Positions 1-12,913 of a stretch of DNA of 64,000 nucleotides are shown here, in pieces. Below the pieces are notes generated by a model. The model had not been told where the DNA came from, ran no database searches, and saw only the letters and a program-made list of their open reading frames with translations. The first letter of the stretch is position 1, and every line of letters begins with the position of its first letter. This stretch comes from Hydractinia symbiolongicarpus (Eukaryota > Cnidaria > Hydrozoa > Anthoathecata > Hydractiniidae). The stretch covers positions 14,880,001 through 14,944,000 of the forward strand of contig NC_079883.1 in NCBI RefSeq assembly GCF_029227915.1, given 5' to 3'. Made by a program: the position numbers and the translations under genes.

Positions 1-3000
1 TAGTCCAAAACATGTTTCTTATATTTTTTTTTAACCAACGATAAATAATGGGTTAAGGACTGACGACTTTAACACAGGTCAAATATTAAGAACAAGCAAA
101 GAATATTGAAGGCTTTGCATGACTTTACGTTTTTGGAGATTTGTTTTATATTTGTTATTTTATTCTTTACAGTTCACATACTTTTAAAAGAACTACACTG
201 GCAAAATACATGATTTTACTATTTCTAGGAGACGCTTTGGGGAAGGCTTTCAAGCTTCAAAGTAAGAAAAGTGAAAATATTTGCACACAACTGAGAAAAT
301 CCTTATAAAAAAATCACTTTCCCTACTCGCAAATCCTTGATATATAGTATTATTAGCATGGCGACAATAATCATTCATCGAACAGCATATTAAAAAAAGC
401 TGTTTGAATTCTGTAAGCATACGCGCTAAAAGTAGAAGATAAGGTCAAAAAAAGCTTTAGACCATCCTCTGCATTCGCTGCACTGATAATAAAGCAAGTA
501 TATTTGAAAACACCTTTTTCCCTGTGTATTTCCTCTTACAAATTTTACACTTAGTACTCAGCAGTCGCAGCCAGTTGTATTGCAAACCTTTTTTATAAAG
601 TAATCAGGATTCTTACTTTTTGTTAGCAGTTTGCAACACTGTTGTTTTTAAAGAACAGAATCATAAAACAAATATAAGTAGAGAAAAGTTCAACAACAGA
701 AGCACATCCATCGCTTGTAAGTTGTTAACATAACAACTAGAGGTGTCACACTTGCTGAATAGCATTTGGTGTTACAACTTCCATTCAAAACCTGGTTGTA
801 AGCAGTCACTAGCGCTAGATTCAAGTCCAAAAGAATCCCTATGTCCGGGTGGTGTTGGAAACCACATTCTTGCAGGCACGTGCTAAACTACATGTTTTAA
901 TATGAACTTTAAAAACAAAAACAAAAATGTAATGAACTAAAAAAAGAGTAATTATCACCACCAGTACTGTGGTATTTATGTGGTAGGACTGTTTAGACAC
1001 ATGATTAATTTATTTTTGCAATATTTTATATCGATTATGGATGATCATTGTTTATTTAATAGAAGAAAAAAAACACGTGGTTTCTCCCAGACATGGAGAA
1101 AAAAATTGGTTTATCCATGCAATAAATTAACGAAAGAATCAATTCGTAATTTATAAGATTCATATTTGGCCTTATTTTGCCTAAATTTGGTCCAAACACC
1201 ACGTATTAATTATTTGTAGGATTTTTTTAATACGTCATACATCTGCTTTAACATACAATGCAAAACCTTAGTCATCCGTGAGACTTAGATCTCTCCTGTG
1301 TTATTCTTTTGCGTCTGTCTATTCATAATCGCTATTTCAGAAAATCCTTGTCTAGCAATTACTTACGCAGCAAAGGTTGAACAGGTCAAAAACACGTGCC
1401 TTGGTAATATCTTAGTGTGTTTGTTCTGTGGGAAAATACCATGATTTAGACGTTTTTTAGGGTCAAGAGATAAGATCAATTACAACTGTCCTTACAGAAA
1501 TTTCGCTACGAAGTATTGCATTACATATGTTATTTATGATATGAAGGTTAGACAGAAGGGTTAAAAGGGAAGTAATTTTGGAAGTATCCAGACACAAGAA
1601 GCAAGCAAACAAAACAAAACAGTTGCAAGACATTTTAGATGTTTTCGTTTCTATTTTATTTGTAAAACCCTAAGATCTTTTTCATAAGAATGCCATAAAT
1701 GTTGCCCAACCATCACATTTTATTGTTTTGAGTCTGAAAATAATCTTAGAACATGCTTGTCCTTATGAAAGCCAACATTTTTATGTTTTAAGGTGTTTGG
1801 ACCGAAATATCACGCAATTATCAGAAAATGGTTGAACGAAAAAAATATTTAGGCAACATACATCAATAAGAATTTTCTTGATACCCATCTATAAGAGGCT
1901 ATAGGATGCATGCAAAAAGATAAAGCCATCGCGTGAATATTACTCTATCAATGTGAATTGAGGCTGAACATAATATTTTACAATTTTTTGCAAGTCTAAG
2001 TCTAAATATTCTTTAAAGATTATTTGTTAGTGTTGTTATTTATTTTGTACTAGCTAGGCAGGATAGTTTTCTGTTGGCGTTGTTATGACGAAACAACATT
2101 AGTCTAATAGTATTGGATAAGATTATTTGTGAAAGATTAAGAAAAAAATGATAAAAAACTAAGTTTTGTCTTAAACTCCTCGTGTCTTTCAGCTTAAGCG
2201 AATTATTTTTCACATGTTCTCATGTTTCACCTTTTTTTTCTCTAGGGAAACCATTTGGGAAACCGCCAGTACTTTATGGTCAACCTTAAGGTAGCGATAA
2301 CAGGCACATGTGATAAATTGCGAATCAATTTTAATGTTGTTATAGCATGAAATGATCTATTTCCGTTATAGTAATTACGCTCGATTGATCATGATATGAT
2401 TTTAAAACGATAAAATTAGTCAACAAATTTGTTATACGACAGAAAGAGAAAATTGTGAAGTTAAAAAAAGTTTATGCCTCTATTTTGTTCTCTCATTTCC
2501 GGCAAACGAAATGATAAGGACCATATTTAAGAACACGGTTAATTGGTTTCTGTGAACGAGTTTAAGTCATCCAGTATTCGATTCGATTTATCAGACACTC
2601 TGTACCTCTGTTATTAAAAAAGGCTTTGCAACTATTAATTCGATGAAATTTTAAAATTTAATATAGAATTTTTTTAAATAAACCAGTGCTATCTTTGTCC
2701 ACAATCTTACACTAAAATAGTTTCGATTTTTCGAATGTTCGAAAGATCGGGAATTTGACTTATCAAGTCGTTTTTGCAAAAGTATTAGTTTAGAGGAATT
2801 TGAAAGAAGTTCAACTTGATAAAAATTCGAGTTATTTATCGGAATCGTCGCAGAGCCAAAAATGGAAAAATAAACCAGATGTTTCCGTATCGCAGGATTT
2901 TATTAGTTTCAATTTGGGCCTCTTTGTTGCAGTGGACAGCTTAAAAAAAGTTTCATGTGCAAAAACGTTCGAAGATCAGTTAAACAGGTGAATAAAAATA

Positions 3001-3943
3001 TTAATTTTTAAGAAGGAAATTTTCTCCGGCCTAAAAGTGCCACACTTACTACGTCTGTTTTAAAACACTTTCGAATTATTAAAATTACAGTAGAACCGCC
3101 GCGTTTATGTTTGGAATTCATGAAAAAACACGGCATATATTTTTTTCGGACAAATTTCTGATTTCAGCGTTTAGTAGGTACATAAAACTGAAAAAGTGAA
3201 CAGAGCTTTTCAACTTCAATGATAACGTCATTTTTTTTCTCTAGTCAGACAAGAGGAGGGAAAAGCGTTTAGTCAATAAAATAGAAGTCATAAAAGAAAG
3301 ATCAAATCAAAGATAACCTTGCGGATTCGTGAGTTTTCCCGCGGCGTTAAAAGTGATCAGTTGATGGGTTGAAATTCTGTTAGGTGTAAAAAATATAATA
3401 ACGATACTAATCGTATAATTGCCTAAATATTTCATTTCATTCGTTTAAAAATTTATTTTGTTGTAAAAATTAGATAAAAAAATTTACTCATTTTTATTCT
3501 TCCGAATCACATAAAAACGGATGGGTGCAAACATTGAAAACAAACCTACTTTTCGGAAATTTTGGATTAAAATTTTTTTTCTTTTCCTTCCTTCCAAATT
3601 ATGAAGCATGCGCTAAAAGTTTAAACAACACAATATTCTTTTTTGTGTTAACATGTACCCAGCTTCAATATAGCCAAAAATGTCTAAGTTTCGCTGCGAC
3701 GGTCAAATTACAGTGGAACTTTCAGGGACTAACTACTAGTCTATAATGCTAATTATACGTGTGGCTTTAAACAAAATGGTAGCTGCAAGTAGCGGCGGGG
3801 TATTTCAAGCGGAATTTTCATGGAAAACGACTAGTTTATTATTATATACGAGTTGTACATAACAAAACTATATTCATGCAAAAAGGAAAAAAATAAATAA
3901 TGAAACACAGGAAGATTTTATAAAATATTCTTTAAGACTTTTA

Positions 3944-3974
3944 TTGAATTAAATTGAATTGAATTGAATTGAAT
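3944..3974. repeat. GAATT pentanucleotide microsatellite
   Basis: About five successive TTGAA/GAATT units, the first one imperfect. A simple-sequence repeat with no coding context. Confidence 0.8.
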
Positions 3975-5101
3975 GGGCCTGTATATCCAATTTGCCAGAC
4001 AACTCGTCATGATGTAAAACACAAAACAAACACTTTTATGATAATCTTCACATCGGATATCCTGCCATCGTAACAAGGAGAAATTTCGACCATTAATGGC
4101 GATTAGTGCGATGACTATGCATAATTTATCAAGGTTCATTCTCGTTCCAGATAATAAATGCTAATTTATTGTTAATTAAGAATTGTTTAACATAATTGGA
4201 ACCCTGCTGCTTTCCGTTCATAGTCTGGACATCCTTATCTAATTGCATTTTTTCTGTAAACAACCGGAAGCGCTGATATGGTCTATCTTAATAGTACCCT
4301 TGTTTATTGTACAGTTTGTTTTTCGTGGGTTGGACAAATACAGGAAAAGTATAACTCCATTGAAACAAAATTTAGAGCAGGTGACTTTATAAGCAGTTTA
4401 ATAATACGTGTTTTAAACTACAATTCGTCTACTAATGCTACCACTAGAAAATAACAAGACGATAGTTTCTCCGTTATTTCTCAAAGTTTGGGAAAAGCAT
4501 TTACTGCCACTACTCAGTGCCCGGAAGGCTGCGAAAGTGCTTTTTTTTCAGATAAGCAGGTTAAGTAAACTATAATTCGCACATGCTCGTCTGCGGTACT
4601 ATACACGTGACCCAGGGTCCACAAATGTCTGGAAATTTAGAAAAGAGAACATGCCGATGTCAGCAACAACTAAAAACTTTGGATATTTTTTATTTGTAAA
4701 CATTAACAAATTTAAAATGCGCGATCGATTAGATAAAGTGCGTCGTCGTAGGAGCGAGCTTTAAAATTTGCTACAGACTAATTTGAACCAAAAGTTGTAC
4801 TATTAAAGCCTTTGAATGTCTCCATAATGTGTACGAAATGTCTAATTCTGTTTTTTACCGTATGTACCAACATATAAATGTACCAATGTTTATCAATAAT
4901 AAACAGCCCTTGTATCAAAAGCGAACAGAGGTAAAGGAGCCTTCTATCCAACTCTCTTGACTTACATACTGGTACAATGGTACAAGACCATCTATGTGTA
5001 TACACTGATGACAGAATTAGAATTCAAGAACGCCAAGACAGCGTTAATTCCGCAACTTTATCTTTAGAAAAGGTGGGGACACAATTAATTTAACAGTTCA
5101 T

Positions 5102-5113
5102 TTATTATTGTTA

Positions 5114-5148
<35 letters not shown>

Positions 5149-5150
5149 TA
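5102..5150. repeat. TTA/TTG trinucleotide microsatellite
   Basis: Tract of TTA units interrupted by TTG units near its left end. Ordinary AT-rich microsatellite. Confidence 0.9.
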
Positions 5151-6006
5151 TGATTATTTTTTAGAAAAAACGTTAAAATGTTTCAGTGAGCTGTAGAGTT
5201 TAAGAATTTGAGGAAATAGATAAAAATATTACAAAAAATATTGTCCTGCATTAAGTGGTTTTTAGTGGTTTGAAAATACAGACATATTGTTTTTTTAAGG
5301 GGAGGTGCTATTACTTATACAAAAACAAATTAATAAGGGGCTAAATTTCAATTTAGATATTTGTTGTTATATTGTAATTGCATTGGTTTACCGCGGCGTT
5401 AAAAGAGCTGACGAGACGTGTATATTTATAAAAGCTGCGCAGTAAAAAATGACAAGCTGAAAAAGCGAGACTTGTCCCACTCTTCATCGCAAAAAAAGAC
5501 AGAAGTGTGAAGAATACATTAATATTTGCGTTACAAACGCGATTCATATAATCTGCAATAAGTATGCGTTGATGCTACAAGAAAGTTGTCTTGTTATCAA
5601 TGTACCTCCGTTTATACCTTCCTGCAAGGGAAACGTTGATAAAAAAACATGTTTGCTACTTACGTCTCAGTTTTACTTTTAATAATGCGTATTTATTTAG
5701 AGGTGAAGGACAATTCCTGATTAATAACCAATTAAAAAAATCAGACGGACAAGTAAACAAACAAACTAATGTTGCATTAAGTTGCTTTACACTTAAACAA
5801 ACTGATTTTTAAGAAACTACCCCGAGAATTTAAAAAACTTTATAAGGGGGAAAAAGAAAGGTTTTACTGATTAATGACTGGACACCTATAATATCTTCAT
5901 ATTTAAAAAAGCCAGCAAGAAGCGATAGCATCACATATTGTGAAGAAAAGATTTTATCCCGAATCTAAGTGTTCAAACACATTCTTAAATAGACAAAACT
6001 TTAACT

Positions 6007-6062
6007 CGGATAAGTGATTCCTTGGATAAGTGATTACTCGGATAAGTGATTTCTTGGATAAG
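6007..6062. repeat. 16-bp tandem repeat, 3.5 copies
   Basis: Units start at 6007, 6023, 6039 and 6055, each built on GGATAAGTGATT with alternating cGG and tGG starts. The alternation suggests an older 32-bp unit. No function is apparent. Confidence 0.8.
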
Positions 6063-6194
6063 CACCCCGTCTCAAATAAGTTCAAATGGTTATTAGCATT
6101 GAATTAAAAGTAAAAAAAAAAGACGAAGCTGTTGCAATAATTTTGTTATATCAATAAATAGTAAAAATAGGAAATTAGCATCTAAAATAATTGA

Positions 6195-6350
6195 GTAGTT
6201 TAGGTTATATTCCAATTTCTAGTTACCAAGACGAAGCACCATGGGTTGGTCTATGTGTACTACAATCGACTGAATACTTAATAGAGTAGTTTAGGCTTTG
6301 CAAATTCCAGTTACCAGACGAAGCACCATAGGTTTTTTATGTATACAATC
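6195..6350. repeat. imperfect direct duplication
   Basis: GTAGTTTAGG, then an AGTTACCA core followed by GACGAAGCACCAT and GGTT, occurs at about 6196-6256 and again at about 6287-6338, roughly 90 bp apart. The two copies differ by several indels. Local tandem duplication of unknown origin. Confidence 0.6.
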
Positions 6351-7266
6351 CAGGAAAGTATTACACATTTTCATTGCTGTTAAATCTCTATTGACGAGGT
6401 CTCCAGCGAAAGAAGGAAACTTCAGTTAATTGCAACTTATTAGCTACCTACCAATGCACAGATCGCAAAAAAAATATTCAAAAGAAAGAACTTAATTAAA
6501 GTTGATTGCACTGTTTTGAAAAAACTTGCTGAATAAAACTCGGCATTATGAAAAGTTACAACCTGCAGAAATACCTCCATATTCTTTAGTTTCAATTTCC
6601 ATGGCACGTGATAACTTATTTCACATATTTTCCCATCGAATTTTTCAAACATTTAGTCAACTATTTACTTTTAACAATGAGTTTGCAAAGTATTGATATG
6701 TACGGAATGGCATTAAATCGTATATTTTAATGGTTCTAGCGATTAAGGTAATTCCAACACAGACCTGTAATGACGCCAAGTACCAAGATGTTTTTTTCGT
6801 CACGAACATATCATCCATCGCGATGATATCTGCTGAGTCATTCCAATACCTTGCCAGATAAAACAGTGACCCCAAATTCAATGTGTTAAAGTCAACTACC
6901 AGTAAGCTCGATTGACCTGAACAAACAAAGATGACTTAGTGAAATCTTTTGGTACTTTGAGTAAGCGTTTTCTTGAAGATCACGACTGTTTTTGCTTTTA
7001 ACAATGACTATGGGGTCAAGGATAGGAAAAAGACGTTAGTCTAGAGGAATTTATGTCTATTATGGTGGGCGTTTAAAATCTTATTGATTATCAGCGCATT
7101 AACACTGGATGCTGACTCATTTACTATCACGAATGTTGAATGTTTCTGGTATTAGGCTTTTTACAGGTAATAATGACAGAGTAAATACGGGATGTGAGAG
7201 TTAAAATAAAATAAAAATAGTAACGAAAGTATATTTCTTCTTTTACTCTGAAATAGATAGTTTATT

Positions 7267-7345
7267 CATTCTCGTCCCCAGAGTTCTTTGAGATTAAAAC
7301 CTTGAAAGTCGAGGTTTATCTCAAAGAGCCCTGGGGTCGAGAATG
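7267..7345. mobile_element. 79-bp foldback MITE-like element, copy 1
   Basis: The left arm CATTCTCGTCCCCAGAG is mirrored by a right arm ending CTGGGGTCGAGAATG, so the unit folds into a hairpin. The words AGTTTATT lie just left of the element and again two bases past its right end, a target-site-duplication-like repeat of about 8 bp. Two related copies lie at 17704 and 40942. It has no coding capacity. This is a non-autonomous inverted-repeat element; the superfamily is not settled, although an 8-bp duplication would suit hAT. Confidence 0.65.
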
Positions 7346-9173
7346 TATAGTTTATTTTGATTATGCTTTATTTTATAATTAATATTGCACTTTGTTATTA
7401 AAGGAGAAAGAAAGTCAAAAAGGTTTTTTTCGAATATGGTACCTTAAAAACACAAATTTAGTCCTAGAATACGCTATTGTTTTAGCCCACCGTCGTCACC
7501 ATTTGCATACGATTTCCGTATTTTGCATTGTCTTGTTACGTCACCATTACGAGAGATAAATAGATTGACATAACCATTGAAAGTTGGTGTGACGTCTATC
7601 CATTAGGTTCTTGCATAAAAATATAAGCAACTTATATTAATTTGTATTGTAAGCAAATAAACTATAAAACTTTGCCATATCCTAACATGACCTATGAAGA
7701 ATCATCTGTTCTTTTTACAAGAAAAGAAAAATCAGTTTTGTGTGTTCGTGTACCACTTTTACTTGCGACATATATGTATTTTCGTCGTACCTTGTTTCCT
7801 ACTTAACATTTCCTTCTTTCAGAAATTTTATTTTAATAAATTTTATTTGTGTTTTTTATTCACACATTAAAATATTGATAGAGTAGAGTAGCTATCTAAC
7901 TTTGAGGTTTTATTTGTTTTTAATATGTACTAGTTATCGCAAGATACGGAGTGCATTACGGCATATAGTTTTTGAGTTCTAATTTTTGTCTAGTTGCTTT
8001 TTATAAAAACAATAACGAGAAAAATATGTCATGTTGTACGAGGCTGCAGTGCGATAACCAGTTTATCATTAGTTTCAAAATATAAACCACCGCCATAATT
8101 GCATGTTTTTTCCATCAAAAGTTTGTTGTAAATTTCAATCAAAAGGCGGGAATAATGAATTAGTATAAAATCCGTGTGACGATTGGTTAACACAATTTTA
8201 AAACTTAAGTTTTAAAAAATACGGAACACTTTTGTTTAGATGATATGTTTAACGCCGTTGTCGTAGATAACCGTGGACAATAAAATCACATTTGCATGTC
8301 ATAGACAGACGAAATTAGGAAAAAATATTTTTTTATATACGAAAACCTTTACGTTTCAAATGTTCTCTAATGATAACATTCGAATTATTTTCGAAATTGG
8401 AATATATTTTTCCCTTACTACCCAAACTCCTGGAAATTTTGCGCGGTCACGTTTTCTATGTAACATATAAGATATTTTATTTAAGTCCCTCGTTTTAGCC
8501 AATCACGTTGGATATATTTTTCGTGCTAATGATTAGAGTTATTATACAGTAAAAATAAGAAATAAAAGAAACTCATTTAAAAAACAAAATGTGAAACTTA
8601 TAAATAATCAATGGTTTGAATATTTAAAAAAAAGTATAAAATAAATGATCGTTAAAATTTTGAATAAACAGAAAAAATTAAAAAAAAATAATTATCTATG
8701 TCACTTGCAATATATCAAGGGGTTAGAAGTGCGTACAATCGTAATTGTAGCAGCCATGATTCTTCTCCCAGTCTCGCAAATGAACGTCACAAAATTGGAA
8801 ATGCAAACAACAACCAACCAACCATTAATATAACTAGAATAATGCTACGTTCCTGAGTTAAAATCTTCAAAAAAAATATTGGTGTTCGTTCTCCTTTAAA
8901 AAAAGGCGTTATTTATAACGTAGGACAATAAATTGCTGGTTGACCTGACGGTGAATGCCAGGTTGAGTGCTTAGTACATGTATATATCGCCATATATATG
9001 TACAATTATTATTGGAAAAAGAACTCTCTAGCAACAGCAGTTCGAATAAAAACAACATACAACCTATCGTTCCCCGTCGTAGCAAAAACAGCCACCTAGT
9101 AATTTTATTTTGGAATAAGTTTAAATGGAAGTTTAAAATTTAACTGCTAATTTAAGAAACAAAACCTGTTGTT
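7346..9173. other. AT-rich intergenic DNA, nothing recognised
   Basis: No gene, RNA gene or clear mobile element is recognisable. Open frames are short and rich in Lys, Asn, Ile and Phe, as expected by chance in AT-rich sequence. Confidence 0.45.
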
Positions 9174-9388
9174 ACAGAAAACCTCATTGAACCAATAAAC
9201 TTCACGGTAAAAGTATACAGAAAACCTCATTAACCCAATAAACTTCACGGTAAAAGTATACAGAAAACCTCATTGAACCAATAAACTTGACGGTAAAAGT
9301 ATACAGAAAACCTCATTGAACCAATAAAATTCACGGTAAAAGTATACAGAAAACCTCATTGAACCAATAAACTTCACGGTAAAAGTGT
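9174..9388. repeat. 43-bp tandem repeat, five copies
   Basis: Five head-to-tail units of exactly 43 bp start at 9174, 9217, 9260, 9303 and 9346. Each begins ACAGAAAACCTCATT and ends ACGGTAAAAGTAT or a one-base variant. Units differ at only one to three positions, so the array is young or homogenised. There are no spacers, so it is a minisatellite and not a CRISPR array. Confidence 0.95.
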
Positions 9389-10120
9389 AGCTACTTAACT
9401 GTATTTGACATAAACAAGAAATAATATTGTTGAAAATTCTGTTGCAGACAAATGTATTTGGCTACTTTTTCAGCTAGATGTATATAGCTAGCCCCAAATC
9501 CAAGATAACACAAAAGAAAAAAATAACAAATATGGGATAAGTGTGAGTTACCGCAAAAAATTAGTTAATAACGTACTTTTAACATAAACACTCTCATTTT
9601 GAAATGATCAATGTTTACAGCGACCTTAGGATTGACGATCTAGATTTACAGTTAAATTATCCACCAGCCGTCACGTGGATTGTTCCGAAATAAATACTTG
9701 TTAAAAGACGCGACAGGTGTTTCATAAAAACTGTTTATCTGGTCTATGTAGAAAAATGGAACGCCTGCATTCTACTTAATCTTAAACGAATATTAAAAAA
9801 AAACTAACGATATGTTTTGTCAAAGGTTATAGGTAAACAAATCTTGCATCACAGCTGCCAAAATTTAACAAGTCCATGCTTTTGTTATGTTGTACTGAAC
9901 GAAAGTATATTTATTATCAGATGTTTGAAAATATCCTCGCAATGATCAGCAAAAGAAAGGTAAAGAAACATGCACATTTGTTGGTGTTTTCTTCGTTATC
10001 GTTAAAGTATTTTACAATCTTTAACAGTGTGCATGCGTATAAAAGTTGAACAGGATGTCGATTACAGTTTTTTGCATTTTCCAAGCTTTTTGCAGTGCAT
10101 GTTTTCTTGACTCAGTCACC

Positions 10121-10512
10121 ATAGTCAAACCTGTTATCACGACCACCTGGGTTAGACGTCCACGTTTGGTTCCTCTCAGACGACCACATTTGGTCATTCT
10201 AATGTGTTTTATAGTGATTTTATGCTTCACAAAAGGGTCACCTGTCTACCGCGACCAGCGATCATTACTTTTTGCTTTCTCAGACAAGATAATATACCTG
10301 TTAAGACGTTCATATTTTTTCTGTTAAAAAAGCACAAAATTGTATCGTTGTATAACTTGGAGCTCACGGCATTTCAAATATTGTAAAACCTGTCAGGGAC
10401 GGTCATGTCAGAGGTTGGCTATCCACAGAGGTGTTCTATAAGGCATCCACCTGCCTAAGACGACCACAGTTATAGGTCCTCAGAGTGGCTGTCCTATAGA
10501 TCTTTGACTGTG
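10121..10512. mobile_element. putative MITE with GACGACCAC-type subterminal repeats
   Basis: The left edge reads TAGTCAAACCTGTTATCACG and the right edge, reverse-complemented, reads CACAGTCAAAGATCTATAGG, giving an imperfect terminal inverted repeat. Inside, GACG(A/T)CCAC followed by GTTTGGT-like or ATTTGGT-like words recurs near both ends. No intact open frame is present. This looks like a decayed non-autonomous DNA transposon. The ends are approximate and no clean target-site duplication was seen. Confidence 0.4.
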
Positions 10513-10744
10513 GTCAGTTTAGCTTTTATTTTGCAGTTATATTTAATACCAGCTTAAATAAAAAAAATTTTTGATGGAAACAAAGTTACTGATGCACACC
10601 AAAAATCAATACATTTGACTGTTAATAATTCAAACGCGTATGGTACCAAATAATCGTTTTGAATTAGTAATTCGCTTATTTGTTGCTTCTAATGGCCAAT
10701 GAGGTAAAAATTGACGATTTTTAAGGTGTTAAAACCCATCGGTT

Positions 10745-10870
10745 ACGAAACGAGTAGGTCGACTTTAAGGAATGGAACCAATTTCGGTCGTAAGTGGCCC
10801 CTGGTTGCCCATGCGCAAAACGACACCATTTATCCCTCCATGAGTTGGAAATGTGGTTCGTCAAAAAGGA
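10745..10870. repeat. dispersed repeat fragment shared with about 13333-13440
   Basis: The segment around GTGGCCCCTGGTTGCCCA, followed by an A-run, GAC and CACC words, resembles one at about 13364-13412 (GTGGTCCCTAGTTACCCA). Similarity is clear over about 45 bp and then fades. Probably two relics of one repeat family; not coding. Confidence 0.35.
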
Positions 10871-11599
10871 AGAAGAAACTTTTTATTTGTTGTTATCCCT
10901 GTTGTCTACTTGTTGCATTGTGCAAAGCTTTAAAAACTGACACAAATGATGTTTTGAATCATGTACTCAAAGAGATATTAGGAATGACAAATCAAAGTGT
11001 ACGCTAAACGTGAGAAAAGTTTAGATTTGCACCCTTTTCTCTTAAATCCAAGCACCACAAATGTGCTTATTTAAGCTTGGTTCACATTTGCAATGCAAGT
11101 GCTATTGCAAGCAACATAAAAATACTTAAGTAAGGAAACAATGTTCATTCCACAACCAGTAGAAGTTATCTGTATTCTTTGAATGTATAGTATTATGAGT
11201 TTATATGCAACAAATACAAAGGACCGTTCTCATAGGAAGCCTGTTTAAAATCACTCAACAAACATAAAGAAGAATGTTCATCAATATGGACATGACGAAA
11301 CAAGAAGGTCAGAAACTTTCGCGTTTTTTGCGTTTTTGGCCCTTTTTTCGCGAAAGTTTTTGCCTTTGGAAATTTTAAAACAGCAAAACGGAAAAGTTTT
11401 TTTCACCCGAAAAAATCTTTTTTTTTTTCGAACAAATTTAAGACCCCTCCCTGAAATTTTTTGTTATTAAAAAAATCAATGACACATGGAGGGATATTAT
11501 TAATACGTATACAATCTTTTTCTTTTTCAGTCTATCAATCTAATACAATAACTCTTGTCTCTTTCTTTCTTTCTTTTTGCCATGCTTAACATTTCTCTA

Positions 11600-11906
11600 A
11601 CATCTTTGTTTCCCCAAGTTGGGTTGCAGCTGACAAGACTCAAAGCCATTCATGCTGGTTGGTTGGTCGAGTTTTACAATCACATGTCTACTACAAAAGG
11701 AAAATACATTATCGATGGTGGTTCCAGAATCTTTGATGCTGTTAAGTTCGAGTATAGAGAAGATGCCATCCATCGATCCTTTCCGTGACATCGACCCAAT
11801 TTTGGGTGGTTTTGGTAGGCAAGTGGATGATAATAGTCTTCTTCTAGCCGTTTGTAATGTCACGGTAGAAGAATTTGAATTTTTATGTGGTAGCAAAAAT
11901 CAGTGA
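11600..11906 (+). pseudogene. decayed pogo-like (DDE) transposase C-terminal fragment
   Basis: Two overlapping frames give a protein-like stretch. The first carries LKAIHAGWLVEFYNHMSTTK and IIDGG (about 11639-11733). The second, from about 11763, carries MPSIDPFRDIDPILGGFG and ends at a TGA by 11906. The hydrophobic H-xx-WL-xx-FYNHM pattern followed by an ID-rich tail resembles, from memory, the region after the DDE domain of pogo/jerky-type transposases. The frame break between them and the lack of any upstream catalytic domain mark it as a relic. It could instead be a fragment of another domesticated gene. Assignment is tentative. Confidence 0.35.
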
Positions 11907-12399
11907 TACATTGGTAAAGATGAAGAAATTAATGACATAAAAAAATTAAACGGCGCACCGACAAAAGCAAAACTTAGACAATAAAAAGTGTATATATTTT
12001 GCACGTAATAATATTCAAGACTGTACATAAACCACGTGCGTCCCTTCAATGTACAATGTAACTTAACGTGTTGAAACATTTAATAAAAATAATATGTGTT
12101 AACAAAATAAATAGAATAAATAGATTAAAGTTATTCTTTCATCTAATTAAGACATGTTTCATAGGTTTCATACATCAAATTTTTTAAACATAAGTTACTT
12201 TGCATTTTTATGTTTTTTTTTTTATTTTTGTGGACCGAAAACAAGAAAATATCAAGCAAGACCACTCTTTTTATATTCTCTTTATGAAAGCGTTTCATCA
12301 GTTGGAGTTTCCATGAGATACTGAAAAGGCTATTTCAGATACAAGATGCATATTTTTGTATTCGACTTTACGTTTGACGCATGCAAAGGCTAGTTAAAG

Positions 12400-12545
12400 A
12401 CGCAAACTTTGTCTTCATTCGAGACTACTTTAAGTCGGCTTTTATGCTTACACTTTTGTAACCAGCAGTGGGTTTGAACACCCGAATCAGAGTTTCACTT
12501 GTACAAAGTGCAACGCGCTAACCAACTGCTCCACCAACCCATAGA
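12400..12545 (-). mobile_element. tRNA-derived SINE module
   Basis: On the minus strand the sequence has a good RNA polymerase III internal promoter: an A box in GGAGCAGTTGGTTAGCGCG and a B box in GTGTTCAAACCCAC, at roughly tRNA spacing. The arms do not close into a full cloverleaf with matching acceptor ends, and an unrelated tail follows. It therefore reads as a tRNA-derived SINE and not a functional tRNA gene. A second module lies just upstream on the same strand. Confidence 0.6.
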
Positions 12546-12599
12546 AATTAGAGTAAGAAAGTTCATATCTTGGCAGGTATTGCATAGCGTGAAGCAATA

Positions 12600-12720
12600 T
12601 TTAGGCGTCGATGTGGTCAAATCTTGGTTTTAAACCACAGCGTTTGGAGCCAGCTGTTGCATTGCATGAACGCGCTAACCAGCTGGGCTACTCGTACATA
12701 CAACTTTTAATTAAACATTA
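12600..12720 (-). mobile_element. second tRNA-derived SINE module
   Basis: Minus strand: A-box-like AGCCCAGCTGGTTAGCGCG, then a B-box-like GTGGTTTAAAACC. It lies about 170 bp upstream of the neighbouring module in the same orientation, so the pair may be one dimeric SINE or two insertions. Its TTGGAGCCA word also occurs in the plus-strand SINE at 52985. Degenerate B-box and no clear A-rich tail. Confidence 0.5.
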
Positions 12721-12913
12721 AATATACCGTTTCGCGAAATGTTTCTAGATGGGATGATATGTGGAAAAGATTTTGGGTGCATAAATTTTAGCGAATGGTT
12801 AAATTGTGATACATAGTCAAAGTGGATATACACATCATTTTTGGATCTTTTGTTAGTGTTTCTGCGAAATTTATTTTTTACTTGTGTTTCAATTGAAAAA
12901 GATTTTTATTTGT

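Larger units (their letters stand above)
1..7266. other. AT-rich intergenic DNA without recognisable genes
   Basis: No coding region is recognised on either strand. Open frames are all under about 75 codons, of low-complexity composition, and lack consistent splice partners. Simple repeats stand out: a GAATT-type array near 3944-3974, a TTA/TTG microsatellite near 5102-5150, a short tandem array at 6007-6062, and an imperfect direct duplication of about 90 bp spacing at 6195-6350. The rest looks like unstructured AT-rich spacer. Confidence 0.5.

Noticed and set aside
2800-2991. 63-codon plus-strand frame
   Set aside because: No recognisable motif, no splice partner, and isolated in AT-rich spacer.
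9174-9388. Regular repeats that might suggest a CRISPR array
   Set aside because: Units are contiguous with no unique spacers, in a eukaryotic context.
12400-12720. Functional tRNA genes on the minus strand
   Set aside because: A and B boxes are present but acceptor-stem pairing and a clean anticodon arm are not, so SINE modules fit better.
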